Of a stretch of 64,000 bases of DNA, positions 17,237-27,784 are shown one piece after another. This stretch comes from CAVPFA01 sp963703655 (GTDB lineage: Bacteria; Actinomycetota; Acidimicrobiia; Acidimicrobiales; Bog-793): contig CAVPFA010000003.1 of assembly GCA_963703655.1 (NCBI GenBank), positions 1,922,001 to 1,986,000 on the forward strand. Reading direction: 5' to 3'. Under the pieces are notes generated by a model, which did no database searches, had not been told where the DNA came from, and saw only the letters and a program-made list of their open reading frames with translations. Both the position numbers and the translations under genes were made by a program. How positions within the stretch are numbered: position 1 is the first letter of the stretch; every line of letters starts with the position of its first letter.

Positions 17237-19088
17237 ATGCTTGCGGTGAGCACGTTCGACAGCACCAAAACGGATCTTCAAGAGTTACTCAACAACGCTC
17301 GGACGGGCGAGGCCCAGTTACCCGACTTCCAGCGTGGCTGGGTATGGGATGACGAACACATCCGTGACCTCATAGCGAGCGTCTCCCAGTCGTTTCCTAT
17401 AGGCGCCGTCATGATGTTGGAGCACGGAGGCGAGGTCAACTTCCGCACGCGACCACTTGAGGGAGCCGCCCCAGGCGAGCGCATCCCGGATCTGCTGGTC
17501 CTTGACGGCCAGCAGCGGCTCACCTCGCTCTTTCAATCCCTCATGGCTGGAGCTCCGGTCACGACTCGCGACGCGAAGGGCCTGCCGATCGAGCGCCGGT
17601 ACTACCTCGACATCTCTGGGTGCCTCGATCCACACACCGAGCGGGAAGATGCCGTGTTATCCATTCCTTCCGACCGGGTCGTGAGAACGAACTTCGGCCG
17701 AGAAATCCTTCTTGACCTCTCGAACGAGCAAAAGGAGTTCGCGCACCGAATGTTTCCATTGAGTCAGGTGTTCGATCACTACAAGTGGGCAGCTGGGTTT
17801 CGCGAGTTTCACGACTATGACGCCGGACTCAGCCGCGAGTGGGACGAATTCGAGAAGGAGGTTGTTCAGCGCTTTCGTACTTACCAGCTGCCTGTGATCC
17901 GCCTACACAAGCAGACCCCAAAAGAGGCCGTGTGCCTCGTTTTCGAGAAGGTCAACACCGGTGGAGTTTCGCTTACAGTCTTCGAGCTGTTGACGGCGAT
18001 TTTCGCATCCGTCGCGCCCCCGGACTTCGAACTACGTGGAGACTGGGAGGCGCGACAGCGGCGTCTTTACCAGCACCGGGTGCTCCGGGACGTAGCCAAC
18101 ACGGACTTCTTGCAAGCCATCACGCTGTTGGTCACACAACACCGTCAGGAAGCTGCCGTCGGCGATGGGGAGAACGAGGAGCGGGCGCCCGCGATCAGCT
18201 GCAAGCGCAAGGACGTCCTTCGACTGACCTTTGAGGACTACCAGCGGTGGGCTGATCCGGTCACTCATGGTTTCGAGCTCGCAGCGCGGTTCCTCCACCG
18301 CGAGCGGATATTCGAGACGAGGTTCCTCCCGTACAGTACCCAGCTCGTCCCACTCGCGGCGTTGCTTACCGTTCTGGGCGACGATGGCCTCGAGAATCCG
18401 AGCGTGCGCGCCAAGCTCTCGCGTTGGTATTGGTGCGGTGTCTTCGGTGAGCTCTACGGCTCAGCTACTGAATCGCGCTTCGCTCGCGATTTGCCTGACG
18501 TGTTGCGCTGGGTCCAGGACGAGTCGGCCGTCCCGAGGACCATAGCCGACGCCAACCTCGCACCGGATCGGCTCCTCACCTTGCGAACTCGCAACAGTGC
18601 CGCATATAAGGGCGTCTATGTGCTGCTCATTCGCGAAGGCGCTCGTGACTTCCGCACCGGCGAAACCGCAAACGACCAGAACTACTTTGACGAGGCCGTG
18701 GACATTCACCATGTGTTTCCGAAGAAGTGGTGCCAGGAGCGGAAACCCGAGCCGGTGCCTGCCGGTCGATGCGACAGCATCGTGAACAAGACGCCGCTGA
18801 TGGCGAGAACGAACCGCATCATTGGTGGGCGAGCACCGAGCGACTACCTGCAAAGCCTCCACACCAACTATGGTGTCTCCTCCGCCGACGAGACAAAGAA
18901 TCTCCAATCACACTTCATCGATCCCGATCACTTGAAAAGTGACGATTTTGAGGCGTTCTACGACGCCGCGACACCAAGATCTTCTTCAACGCATCGGAGC
19001 GACGATGGGGAAGCAGCTAGTGCCCGACCCTACCGAGCCAGCTTCAGAGGAGATCTCTTACGAAGAGGTGGAGGACGGCGAGGACTAG
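17237..19088 (+). CDS. DUF262/DUF1524 GmrSD-like protein, C-terminal frameshift
   Basis: About 617 residues from the ATG (a TTG six bases earlier is possible). Residues ~25-100 form the ParB/Srx-fold DUF262 domain: 'LPDFQRGWVWDDEHIRDLIA' and the nucleotide-binding 'LVLDGQQRLTSLFQSL'. The C-terminal DUF1524 HNH-like part has 'VDIHHVFPKKWCQ' and 'NKTPLMARTNRIIGGRAPSD'. Near 18,970 the frame changes; the third frame continues 'DLLQRIGATMGKQLVPDPTE' to a stop at 19,088. GmrSD enzymes are type IV restriction proteins that cut modified DNA using NTP. The gene stands alone, with no partner. Confidence 0.75.
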
Positions 19089-19184
19089 GTAAGGGCGGTT
19101 GGTTAGCGCAACGTTCGGGACGCATACGGTAGCCGGTCGGGCGTAGTGGCAGACCGTCGCGACCGACCCGGCCTTCGTGCGCGC

Positions 19185-19770
19185 TCATGTCGTGCTCGGA
19201 GACGCCGGCAGCGGCCGCTCGCCGGGCGGGAGACCCCCCATTTCTCTCTCGAGAGCCGCTATCTGCGCTTCGTTGTCCTTGATCATCTTCTCGACGAGTT
19301 CCCGCGGTACGACCTCGAGCCGGGTGGAAAGAGGCGCATAGCTGCCCGTCAACCTATTTCGTTGATCCTCGATTCGCTGCAGCCTGTCGAGCGCTTGCAG
19401 GTTCGGGAGTCGGTCAGGCAACGCGACGGGCTCGCCGGCCTCGTCCTTGACGTAAATGATCCTGCCGTTCGAGTGGGCGACGTGTTCTTCTTCCGCGACA
19501 CGTAACGCGATCTCGGCCATGGCATCTAACCGAGCGAGGGCGACCTTCTTGGCGCTCGCCACGTCGTTGTCGGGCTCGGCCCTCAGTGCTCGCTGGACCC
19601 GGTCATAGGCTGTCTGAACCGGAATTCCGAGGTGCTTCGCCATCACGGTGTAGCTGTTGAACCGCGCGATATAGCTGCGCCGCTTCCTGGTCGAGCTTCT
19701 GTTGCTCTACGCCCTTCGAGAATCTCCCCCGCCCGTTGCGCTGCGCACTCTTTGCGTTCGTCCTCGCCAT
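19185..19770 (-). CDS. HTH protein resembling phage terminase small subunits, frameshifted
   Basis: On the minus strand the start 'MARTNAKSAQRNGRGRFSKG' is followed, after one indel near 19,665, by 'ARFNSYTVMAKHLGIPVQTA' with 'YDRVQRAL', a helix-turn-helix with the 'la..lgvs..tay.rv.ral' pattern. The remaining ~130 residues are helical with a long charged coil ('VEKMIKDNEAQIAALEREMG'). This resembles DNA-recognition small terminase or related element proteins. No large terminase is present, so packaging is unlikely. Confidence 0.45.
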
Positions 19771-19970
19771 CGATCCCTCCGAAAGGTCAACTCTCTGAAT
19801 GGTAGACATTCGGTGCGACATTCCCGTGGAAGACGAACAGAGCGATTCGAGCGGCCGGGGAATGTCCAGGCACGGCCCGTATTACGGAGGTTCCTCACCT
19901 GTGACGGTAGCGACGGGACGGTCCACATGAGACACAATGTTCTTGCACTTCACCGATCGAGGAAGGGCGG

Positions 19971-20313
19971 ATGGAAACAACCTCCGCAGACCTGCGCGCA
20001 GCCGTCGCCGACTGGCACCTCGCCGCCACCGCGACGATCGCCGCTGCACGCGGCCGCAGCCAGGCTGAGCGCTATGCAGCTGGCGATCGAGAGTGCTGAC
20101 GCCTACGGCGAGGCACCGATCAACCCCGCGGGTGCCGTCGATGCCCTGCTTGGAGCGGCTGGTCGCATCCTGGAGTTCCTCCCGGTCCAAGATGATGACG
20201 ACGCCGCCGGTCGCGCCCTCGCTCTCGTGGCCGGAAGCATCTCGGTCGTGGACGCCCTGGACATGGTGGCTATTTCCACCCCCTCGGCCCCGCCATCCGA
20301 CTGCTCCGCTTGA
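19971..20313 (+). CDS. Small hypothetical protein, frameshifted
   Basis: An ATG opens 'METTSADLRAAVADWHLAAT' and continues as an Ala-rich helix. After about 35 codons the coding character passes to another frame: 'PAGAVDALLGAAGRILEFLP' and 'ALVAGSISVVDALDMVA' to a stop at 20,313. One indel near 20,070 would join them into a ~113-residue helical protein. I do not recognise it. The next 320 bases (20,314-20,633) hold no gene I can support. Confidence 0.35.
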
Positions 20314-20633
20314 CTGTGAGTACTCCCTGGGAAGCTGCCTGGACAGAACTCGTGCTAACCGCTGGTTGAAGAGCCCGTTCGGCGACTACTTCAGGGCTGC
20401 ACGCATCGCCGAATAGCGTCCCGCGCCCCTGGCTGAGCGCTCGGCGTACTGGGATGTGCACCTCGACTGCGTCGTGTCGGATGACTCAGCTACCTTCTTG
20501 AGCGGTGAGGGTGGCACTAGTAGGGATCTGCGAAACTCTGGACTGGCAGGTCAGGCCAGCGATCGATTGGTGGCGGCAGTTCGAGTTCCCCACGAATCGC
20601 AGTCTTATACCTCTTCGTAGGTCCTTAGTTGCC

Positions 20634-21179
20634 CTACGCAGATTGACGATCGCGGAGAGCCTGACGAGCCGCAGCACGTACCTCCGGCCCGATGCGGGCT
20701 CGTAACTGACCGAACCAAGCCGTCAGGAAGATTAACTGGGCAGTGCCCACAACTGCCCATACTGTCAACCCTGTTGAGGTGGCAAAGAGAACGTCCCGTG
20801 TCCAGGGGTCCGCTACGGACCATGCAATGGCTGTCCCCAAGCCGACGACTACACCCAAGCTACTTATGACTGCCGTGACCTTGTACGGACGCATTGCTCC
20901 TTCCACACCGATGCCACTCGTGCGGAGGAACGCGACGAACTCGTCACCCAAGAACGCGACCAATACCGAAAGTGCGGTGAGAACCACCGCGAGGATCGCA
21001 GCGGCGAGTGCTATCTCTGCGTAGACGACATTCGTTGCATGCGCAAGGAGACCGTGCACCGAATGCCCTGCAATCCCGGCAAGCACGCCAGCCGCTGTAC
21101 CGATTGCCGTGTCCACGGACTGAACGCTCCACTTCATGTGGTGAACTAGCCACGATTCCGTAGGAGGTCGCTTAGTCAT
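20634..21179 (-). CDS. Membrane protein, 3-4 TM helices, second gene of a two-gene module
   Basis: This 181-residue protein has hydrophobic segments at about residues 20-48, 52-78 ('EIALAAAILAVVLTALSVLV'), 98-122 ('AVISSLGVVVGLGTAIAWSV') and 130-155 ('STGLTVWAVVGTAQLIFLTA'), and a basic C-terminus. No family is recognised. The start codon overlaps the stop of the upstream 281-residue gene (ATGA), indicating a fixed pair. In a defence-rich element, a small multi-TM protein paired with a soluble partner could be a membrane-disrupting effector; that is inference only. Confidence 0.6.
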   Translation of the reverse strand: MTKRPPTESWLVHHMKWSVQSVDTAIGTAAGVLAGIAGHSVHGLLAHATNVVYAEIALAAAILAVVLTALSVLVAFLGDEFVAFLRTSGIGVEGAMRPYKVTAVISSLGVVVGLGTAIAWSVADPWTRDVLFATSTGLTVWAVVGTAQLIFLTAWFGQLRARIGPEVRAAARQALRDRQSA

Positions 21180-22021
21180 TCTGGCTGACCGGCTTCGTCA
21201 TCGGTTTGGAGGTCGACGGTTACAACGCGACGCATCTCTGACGGTGGAGCTTCCCCGGTCTCTGGGTCCTTTGTAACGGTCTCAGTCAAGACCTCACTTT
21301 CGGTACTCTGCTTCCATGTGTCACTCACCTCGACGCCGTCCTCAACCAAAATGCCCTTGGCTTCGTAGGTGCCGTATCCTCGCTCAACATGGTCGAGCGC
21401 CGCCATAATGAACTCTGACGATTCAACATCGAATCCCTCAGGATCCTCCAAGATGATCTCCACTGCTGCCGATTTTGTATCCGAGAAGAGGTCTTGCAGG
21501 ACCCGCTTGTTGAATCTTGGATTTGGCCGGACCAACTGAAAATCGAGCTTGACAATTCGCTCGACCTTTGCAACCCAGTCTTCCCAAGAATCCTGAGCAA
21601 CGCCTTCAAGGTCAAGCACCCACCGATATCGGGACGTGGCACGCAATATAGCGATGAAGGCACCGCGGAAGGTTTGGACGCGAATGTCAGTGCCGCGTAG
21701 CTGAAACGCGACCCGCATCGTGTTCATGTTGACGGCGTACGTCGTCGTTTGACCAAGCAGAGGGTGCGTCCGTACGAAATCCTGACGTTCGGCGTTCCAG
21801 TTCTCGCTCACGGCGTCGCGAGCTTCAAAGCCAATCCGTCCGGTGCACACGGCCCGCTCCTCGTGCCACTGGGTGAGGCGCCAGACGCGGTTGTATCGGG
21901 TGACTGGTGTACCCGGAATCAGTGCCGCACGCAATGCTGCCGCCAACCCCTCCATTGGATCCGACTCGTTCGCGATGGCGAGTCGGCCGAAAGCGACTGT
22001 CGCCTCATTGCGTCGAGCCAC
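21176..22021 (-). CDS. Hypothetical soluble protein, first gene of a two-gene module
   Basis: This protein of 281 residues is mixed alpha/beta ('VTRYNRVWRLTQWHEERAVC', 'RVQTFRGAFIAILRATSRYR') with 'LDFQLVRPNPRF' near the middle and an acidic C-terminal tail. It has no nucleotide-binding or catalytic motif I can identify. It is translationally coupled to the membrane protein downstream. Base composition is slightly less GC-rich than that of the neighbours, which suggests separate acquisition. Function is unknown; a sensor role is a guess. Confidence 0.55.
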   Translation of the reverse strand: MARRNEATVAFGRLAIANESDPMEGLAAALRAALIPGTPVTRYNRVWRLTQWHEERAVCTGRIGFEARDAVSENWNAERQDFVRTHPLLGQTTTYAVNMNTMRVAFQLRGTDIRVQTFRGAFIAILRATSRYRWVLDLEGVAQDSWEDWVAKVERIVKLDFQLVRPNPRFNKRVLQDLFSDTKSAAVEIILEDPEGFDVESSEFIMAALDHVERGYGTYEAKGILVEDGVEVSDTWKQSTESEVLTETVTKDPETGEAPPSEMRRVVTVDLQTDDEAGQPE

Positions 22022-22523
22022 ACGCGGCAGTGTACTTATGGGTTGCTCGGTCCGCGGCAGCGCATTGCTAATCGACTTGGTGGAAAAGGTCTGAGAGCTG
22101 CGCTTCTAATCCCAGCTCGGCCGGGCCGCACTGACCTGGTGTGGCCTTCTTCTACGCCCGGGATCGTCCTCGGCACTGTTGCGCGGTTCGTCGCTGACAA
22201 GAGCGGGCTTCATCGCGTTGAGCACTGGACCTGCGACCGTGGGGCTCATCCGTGGCGTCGCGTGTTTCACCTCGGTGCGCCCAGGGGCTCTCATCCAGAA
22301 ACGCCGGCAGGACGCATCAAGACGATTTGTTCCGTCGCGACGCCCGGCCGCATTGGTCACCGCGCCTTCCGGGCAGCGGACGATCCGTCCTGGAAGGTTT
22401 CATTTCCGACCTGAAAATTCGCTAAGAAGTCCCGACCGCGTCGGCGTGTTTGACCCCACCCCCTTCTCTTTGGTGGCCAGATGGTTGCCCGATCGACCTT
22501 GCTGTGAGCGGCTGCCGGCTGCT
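22022..22523. other. Gene-free or degraded stretch
   Basis: About 500 bases lie between the two-gene module and the serine recombinase. Both strands have open frames, but none shows a start with a ribosome site, a recognisable domain or actinobacterial codon pattern. I see no repeats or convincing terminator. Confidence 0.4.
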
Positions 22524-23210
22524 CTAGCTCTCTCGCTGGACAACTCGCAGCACCTGGTTACTCGACCAGCGGTCGCCGACCTTCGGCCGGTGGCCCGCCT
22601 CCTCGAGCCGAGCGGCAATCTGCCGACTGCTGAGTCCCTCGTCGTGAAGCTGTCGAATGAGCGCGATCACTTCCTGCTCACGGGGCTCGGGCACGAGCTC
22701 CTTGCCCTCGGCACGCCAACCGAATGGCGGCCGGCCGCCTCCGTAGCCGCCACCTGCGACCTTCGCAGCCTTGCCTGCCATCATGCGGCCCCTGATGAGA
22801 GCCCGCTCGTATTGGGAGATGCTGCCCAAGACCTGGCGCACGAGCACGCGGGTCGGGTCGTCGCTGTCCATGTCGGGTTCAGAGACGGAGATCACCTCGG
22901 CGCCGGCCTGGCGCATCCGAGCCATGAGCGTCTCTTGTAAAAGCAGGTCCCGAGCGAGCCGGTCCATCCGGGCGACGACGATGCCGGCGACCTCGCCGCG
23001 CTCGACGATGGCAAGGGCCTCGGCGAGCCCGACACGGGCGTCCAACCCGTTGGTACCGGACTGGCCCTCGTCGGAGAGAATCCGCACGAGCCGTAGGCCG
23101 TTCACCTTGGCGTAGTCGCGGATCGCCTTCGCCTGAACCTCGAGCCCGTAGCCGGTCACCTGTTCCTGAGTCGAGACACGGGTGTATCCGAGAACCTTGC
23201 GAGCTGCCAT
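22524..23210 (-). CDS. Serine recombinase / resolvase
   Basis: The 228-residue protein begins with the resolvase catalytic domain: 'VLGYTRVSTQEQVTGYGLEV' holds the nucleophilic Ser in YxRVSTxEQ, and 'VVARMDRLARDLLLQETLMA' carries the conserved DRLaR block. It continues with 'SQYERALIRGRMMAGKAAKV' and 'GGRPPFGW', and ends in a Recombinase-type helix-turn-helix region ('GLSSRQIAARLEEAGHRPKV'). It is much shorter than large serine integrases. It may resolve dimers, invert DNA or belong to an inner element; the outer element uses a tyrosine integrase. Confidence 0.85.
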   Translation of the reverse strand: MAARKVLGYTRVSTQEQVTGYGLEVQAKAIRDYAKVNGLRLVRILSDEGQSGTNGLDARVGLAEALAIVERGEVAGIVVARMDRLARDLLLQETLMARMRQAGAEVISVSEPDMDSDDPTRVLVRQVLGSISQYERALIRGRMMAGKAAKVAGGGYGGGRPPFGWRAEGKELVPEPREQEVIALIRQLHDEGLSSRQIAARLEEAGHRPKVGDRWSSNQVLRVVQRES

Positions 23211-23296
23211 CGCTTCACTCCCTGTCGTTCAATTGTGACTGAGCGCCCGGAGCCGGTGCCGAGCCAGCGAGCGCTCCTCGCGCTCCGGGCCGTGCT

Positions 23297-24163
23297 TCAA
23301 GCTGCGACCAGCCCCGAAGCGGTGTGTTCGATCTGCTCGAGAATCTCGCGAGCGCATCCGAGGGCGCGATCCGCGGCGGCCGTTACGACCTTGACCTCGC
23401 CGCTGGCCCAGGTTGCGACGTAGGGAAACGAGTAAGCATCGGTCTCGAGTCCGAGCTCGCGGCACACCAGGAACGCCACCGACTCGGCCTCGACTTCGCA
23501 GCGTTCGCGGTTCGCGTGGTAGTCGCAGGTCGGTTCAGAGTGCAGGAGAACGTGCGCCAGCTCGTGGGCCAACGTCTTGACCGCGGCGGCATCCTCCAGC
23601 CGATCCGCGACCGTGACTATGCGAGTCGTCATCGACGTGGTGCCATTCGCTGGGAACAGGGGAGCACGTATGACGCTGAACCCGCGAGCCTCGACGAGCT
23701 GTGCGAGCGCGTCCCACGTGCCGCATGGACCCTCACCAGCGAGCAGCGTCGGACGGATCGGCTCGGGGATCTCTCCGTCACCGTCCGTCTGGCACGCGGC
23801 GAAGACGTGCTCGATCTTGAATCCTCGAACAGCCCAGTTCTCTGAACCATCGTCGGTCGTGACCTTCACGCGGACGGGAGCGAGCACCGCGAGGCCGTGC
23901 TCACCCTTGCGAACGCATCGACCGAGCGTCAGCCACGTACGGAAACCTGCGACGTGTCCGAGGTCGTCCCATCCGCGTATCATCGCTTGCTGAAACAACC
24001 ACATGCGATTCTGTGCCGAGTAGCTGTGAAGCTTGCGAGCGAAGTCGAGAAACGCCCGCCAGTCGTCGGAGCTCGAGATCGCTTCGACTGCTGCAGTGAG
24101 CTCCGCATGTGCTGCGTCCATCCGAGCCTTGCGGTCCTCGGGGGAGTAGGTCACTCTTGCCAT
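23297..24163 (-). CDS. ArdC-like antirestriction protein with metallopeptidase motif
   Basis: I choose the ATG at 24,163 (GGGAGG 8 bases upstream) over an earlier in-frame codon. The product, 288 residues, has an N-terminal ArdC-type ssDNA-binding domain ('FLDFARKLHSYSAQNRMWLF') and a C-terminal zinc-peptidase segment with HExxH in 'KTLAHELAHVLLH'. ArdC proteins protect entering DNA from host restriction. Its presence beside restriction-like genes suggests the element carries both defence and counter-defence. The 273 bases between it and the DUF499 gene are non-coding. Confidence 0.8.
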   Translation of the reverse strand: MARVTYSPEDRKARMDAAHAELTAAVEAISSSDDWRAFLDFARKLHSYSAQNRMWLFQQAMIRGWDDLGHVAGFRTWLTLGRCVRKGEHGLAVLAPVRVKVTTDDGSENWAVRGFKIEHVFAACQTDGDGEIPEPIRPTLLAGEGPCGTWDALAQLVEARGFSVIRAPLFPANGTTSMTTRIVTVADRLEDAAAVKTLAHELAHVLLHSEPTCDYHANRERCEVEAESVAFLVCRELGLETDAYSFPYVATWASGEVKVVTAAADRALGCAREILEQIEHTASGLVAA

Positions 24164-24436
24164 TGTCGGAACCTCCCTTAAAGGTTTCGGCCGGACCCGG
24201 GGAGGTTGCTGCCTCGCCCGGGTCACTTTCTGTGCGATTCCGCTACGGAACCTACAGGTAACGTAGCACTCCAGCTAGAGAGAGTCAAGGCACATGGCTG
24301 AGAAGGTCACTTTCCTTCACCGCTCTCGAGCAATGTCGGCTCGCCGGGTCAGTCGGCCACTAAACGACCGGCGGAGTTGCTCAGAACTGACTCTCGCTAG
24401 TAGCTCGGCCCAGTCGTCTCGAAGAGGATCATGTGC

Positions 24437-27400
24437 TCAGCCCTCCTCGAACTCGTGAGCGTCAAACCTGAGAGTTCGAGCGTTCTCGCCGACGCTGCGG
24501 CGCACATCTTCACCAAAGCCCTTTTCGGAGGTCGCTTCGATTTCGAGTGTGATCTTCACCTCGGCGTCCGCGCGACCGAGCTGGGCCACGATGGCGTCCG
24601 CTATCTCTCCCAGGTCGCGCAACATTCGTACCGGCTCAAGTGAGACTCGGCCATAGAAGCGAGTCGGTTCCTTGGTGCCCGGCGCGGTGAGTACCTCCTC
24701 TTTGCCGGTCGAGCGCTGGGTCGAGCCCGTGCGACCATTGCCTGTGTGTTCACCTCGCTCTGACGATTCCTGCGCGCTCCGCTGGTCCGCCGACAACTGC
24801 ACTGCCGCCACGTCCGGCTTCACGAGTACCGACATAGCGTCGAGCACCACAGCCGCTGCAAGTTGACCCGCAACGAGGCCGCTGTATCGCCCCGTAGCTT
24901 CGTCGAACGCATCTGCGTACGCGAACGTGTCTGGGCTCCAAGTGAACAGAGCCAGGCCCGATCGCACCGCCTCGAGGAGTACGGCCGAGTCCCTGAGGCG
25001 TGGGAGATAAAGATACTGGCTGTAGTCGCTCCACAACTGTTTCAGCCCGACTTGGTCGCCACGCCACAGGGGTACGCGGTCGAGATCCATGCGAAGCCTG
25101 GCACCGGAGTACTGGGTAATTAGCGCCTCTTCGCTGTGGAGCTTCTTGCCAACCCGAACCGCGAGAGGCTCCGGTCCGCTTACGCGTGTTTCCTCCCATG
25201 TCACCGTCGGTTCGCCAGGAGTCTGGGACGGGATCAGCACCCAGATAAAGGTCTCTGTGACCCGTTGGGCGACTGCCTCATCAAATTGGCCGCGCTCGGT
25301 CTCCGCCTGTCGGGTTTGGAAATTGTCGAGATTCAGCGTCTCCTTCTCGAACTCAATCGACTTCCAAGCGAGGTAGTCGCGCACTGCTTGGCGAAGCTCA
25401 CCCAAGCGAGCCGTGTCTGGTGCGAGGAATACAAGCATGTTCCGGTTCAAGCGATCTCCAGCGGCGCGCTTGTCAAGGAACCGCTGTGCAGCAACGCGGG
25501 CCTGGCTGTCGTTCGACTTACCGGAGTGCGGGAACTCGGGACCGAGAACGACAAGACGAGCCTCGGTCTCGTCGGGTACTTCAGCCGGCGAACGAGGGGC
25601 CGGGTGGACGTTGGCGAAGTCGCCGCTGTTGGCCGGTTCTCGTGGCCGTCGAAAGCCGCCGACGAATCTCCTCATCGACTTCGTCGTCAGTGAAGTTTGA
25701 CGCTGCTCGATCCTGGGCGAGGCGGGTGACGGATGGTTGCAACGAGTACCAGTAGCGTTGGCCGTCCACATACAAGTAGGTGGCCTGATCAGTAAGGCGG
25801 CGCAGCGCGTCGCCAAACGTGGCTGGTGACTCTCCCGGCTGGGCACAACCAAGCTTGATGGAGCGGTCATCGATTCCCCGATTGGCTGCCTTTTGTGTGG
25901 GAGCCGACCCCAGGTAGATGGTTCGGGCGACTCTTCGCGTAGCTGAGTACCGGCCGAGGTTGGGGTTCTCGCGGTCAAGGCGCAGGGGAAGCGCATTCGG
26001 TCCGTCGATGTCGCTTTCGATGACCGGCGTCCATCCCTCCTCCAGATAGCGCGTCAGTTCGGATGACACGGCTGGAGCATCTATGGGAATCGATGCCGGC
26101 ATAATGAACAGGCTCATGTCGTTTCGTTCCCAAAGTTCGTGAATCACTGCGGCCATCAGGCGTAGTACGCCCCGTGTCCGCTGGAACTTGTCGAGAGTGG
26201 ACCATTCGCCGTAGAGCCGGTCGAACAACTCTGGATGAATCGGATACGCCGCGATGAGTCGGCGCTCATAATCACCCTCGGAGCAGCCCGAGGGGAACTC
26301 CGCCTTCTGTGTCCGGTAGAAGTTTCCGAACGCCTTAACCACCGCATCTCGGTCAGGCGCGACATCGGCGGGCAGCTCATCGAACAGCCGGCGACGAACA
26401 ATCTCGAATCCCTCTTCCGCGGAAGCCGGACGCCACGAGGATTCCATGCGACCGACAACGTTCTGCAACCGCTCGCAGGCTGCTCTGCCCCCTTCGCCAC
26501 CTACCTCGATATCCGACGCTGGGATCGACACAACGAGCAATGCTCCTTCGATCGCGGCGACATGCCTCGGCGAGAGCCTGGGCAAAGGTGAACTGGGCAT
26601 CAAAGGAACCTGCAGGGAGCCCGTCAACGCCGTAGAGCTGTCGTGCATAGGCGACCCACTCATCGATCAAGATCAAGCAAGGGGCGTAGCGCCTTAGTAG
26701 ATCGACCAGCGCCACTCCAGGGCTAGTGCCGCTCCGATCCGCCTCGGCAACAAGGCGGTACCCATCGGGGCCGCCCAGCTGCCAGGCCAGTTCACCCCAC
26801 AGGGTGTGGACCCTCACGCCCTTTCCCTTGTCGTAGACCACCCCTGGGGAGATCATTTGCCCCACGAGGACCGCCGTGGCTGCTGGTGGCGGAGCGTCGA
26901 GGCCGCCCTCGGCCAACATCGCCTCGACACCCGAGAGTTCATGCATGGGGTGCCCCGCTGCCAGGTGATACAAGGCGATCATCGAGTGAGTCTTGCCGCC
27001 TCCGAAATTGGTCTGGAGGTCAACGACCGGGTCACCGCCCTCCCTGCGGAACCGGCGCACGGCGTTGAGCAGCAACTCCCGAAGTCCATCAGTCAGGAAC
27101 GTGCGACGGAAGAACTCAACCGGTTTGCCGTATTCGTCCGCAGCCTCGCCGCGCCAGACCTGGTGGAGATCCGCAGCGAACTCCGCCTGCTGATAACGGC
27201 CCGACGCGACATCGGGATGGGGTGTCACAACGTCGCGCCACGGTTTGAGTCCAACGGCGGGTTGCCCTTCGACAGGCGCTACTGCCGCCTTTCGCTGTGT
27301 CTGTCTAGCCTGCTCGGCGAACCTCAACCGCAGAAGGTCTTGACGCATCTTGTCGATCTCGACCGCCTGGTCAGCTGCGGAGATCGCCAGGAGCAAGCGG

Positions 27401-27744
27401 TGCATCGAATCGAGCGAGCGGTAAGCGTCATCACCCGAGAACGGGTCCTGGTGCGCCCATCGATTGCGAACGTCTCGAAGCTCACTCACATAGGTCCGCT
27501 CGCTTTGGCCGAGTACGTTGCGAAACACGGCCTGCCACTCATCCCACACCACCTTCAGGAGAAACTGAGCGTCTGTGGCCGAGACCTTCTTGTCGGGGTG
27601 GGGCGTCCCAGGGTCCATGCGCGCGACAGATTGGACCCAACTATCTCCATACTTGGCAGTGCACTCCCGCGCCACAAAGGGCGCGAGCCCTTCGCTCAAC
27701 AAACCGAGGGCCCGTCCGATACGTTCATGATTCGTCACAGCCAC
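24437..27744 (-). CDS. Swt1-HEPN-like plus DUF499 AAA-type ATPase of the defence operon, two frameshifts
   Basis: About 1,100 residues are spread over three frames joined near 26,565 and 25,640. The N-terminal ~130 residues resemble the Swt1-HEPN domain and contain 'RNRWAHQD', a match to the HEPN ribonuclease pattern RNxxxH. A P-loop follows ('LQTNFGGGKTHSMIALYH', Lys ~251) and Walker B 'PCLILIDEWVAYARQLYG' (~355-372). The long C-terminal part ('FIWVLIPSQTPGEPTVTWEE', 'VSLEPVRMLRDLGEIADAIV') is typical DUF499. It is the third gene of the operon, 40 bp after the methylase. DUF499 proteins are known neighbours of DUF1156 methylases. Confidence 0.78.
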
Positions 27745-27784
27745 GGGTCAGACAGCTCCTCGATCAGATGCTCATCACACAACA

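Noticed and set aside
19185..19770. Prophage packaging module
   Set aside because: No large terminase, portal or capsid gene is present; a lone small-terminase-like HTH protein is not evidence of a prophage.
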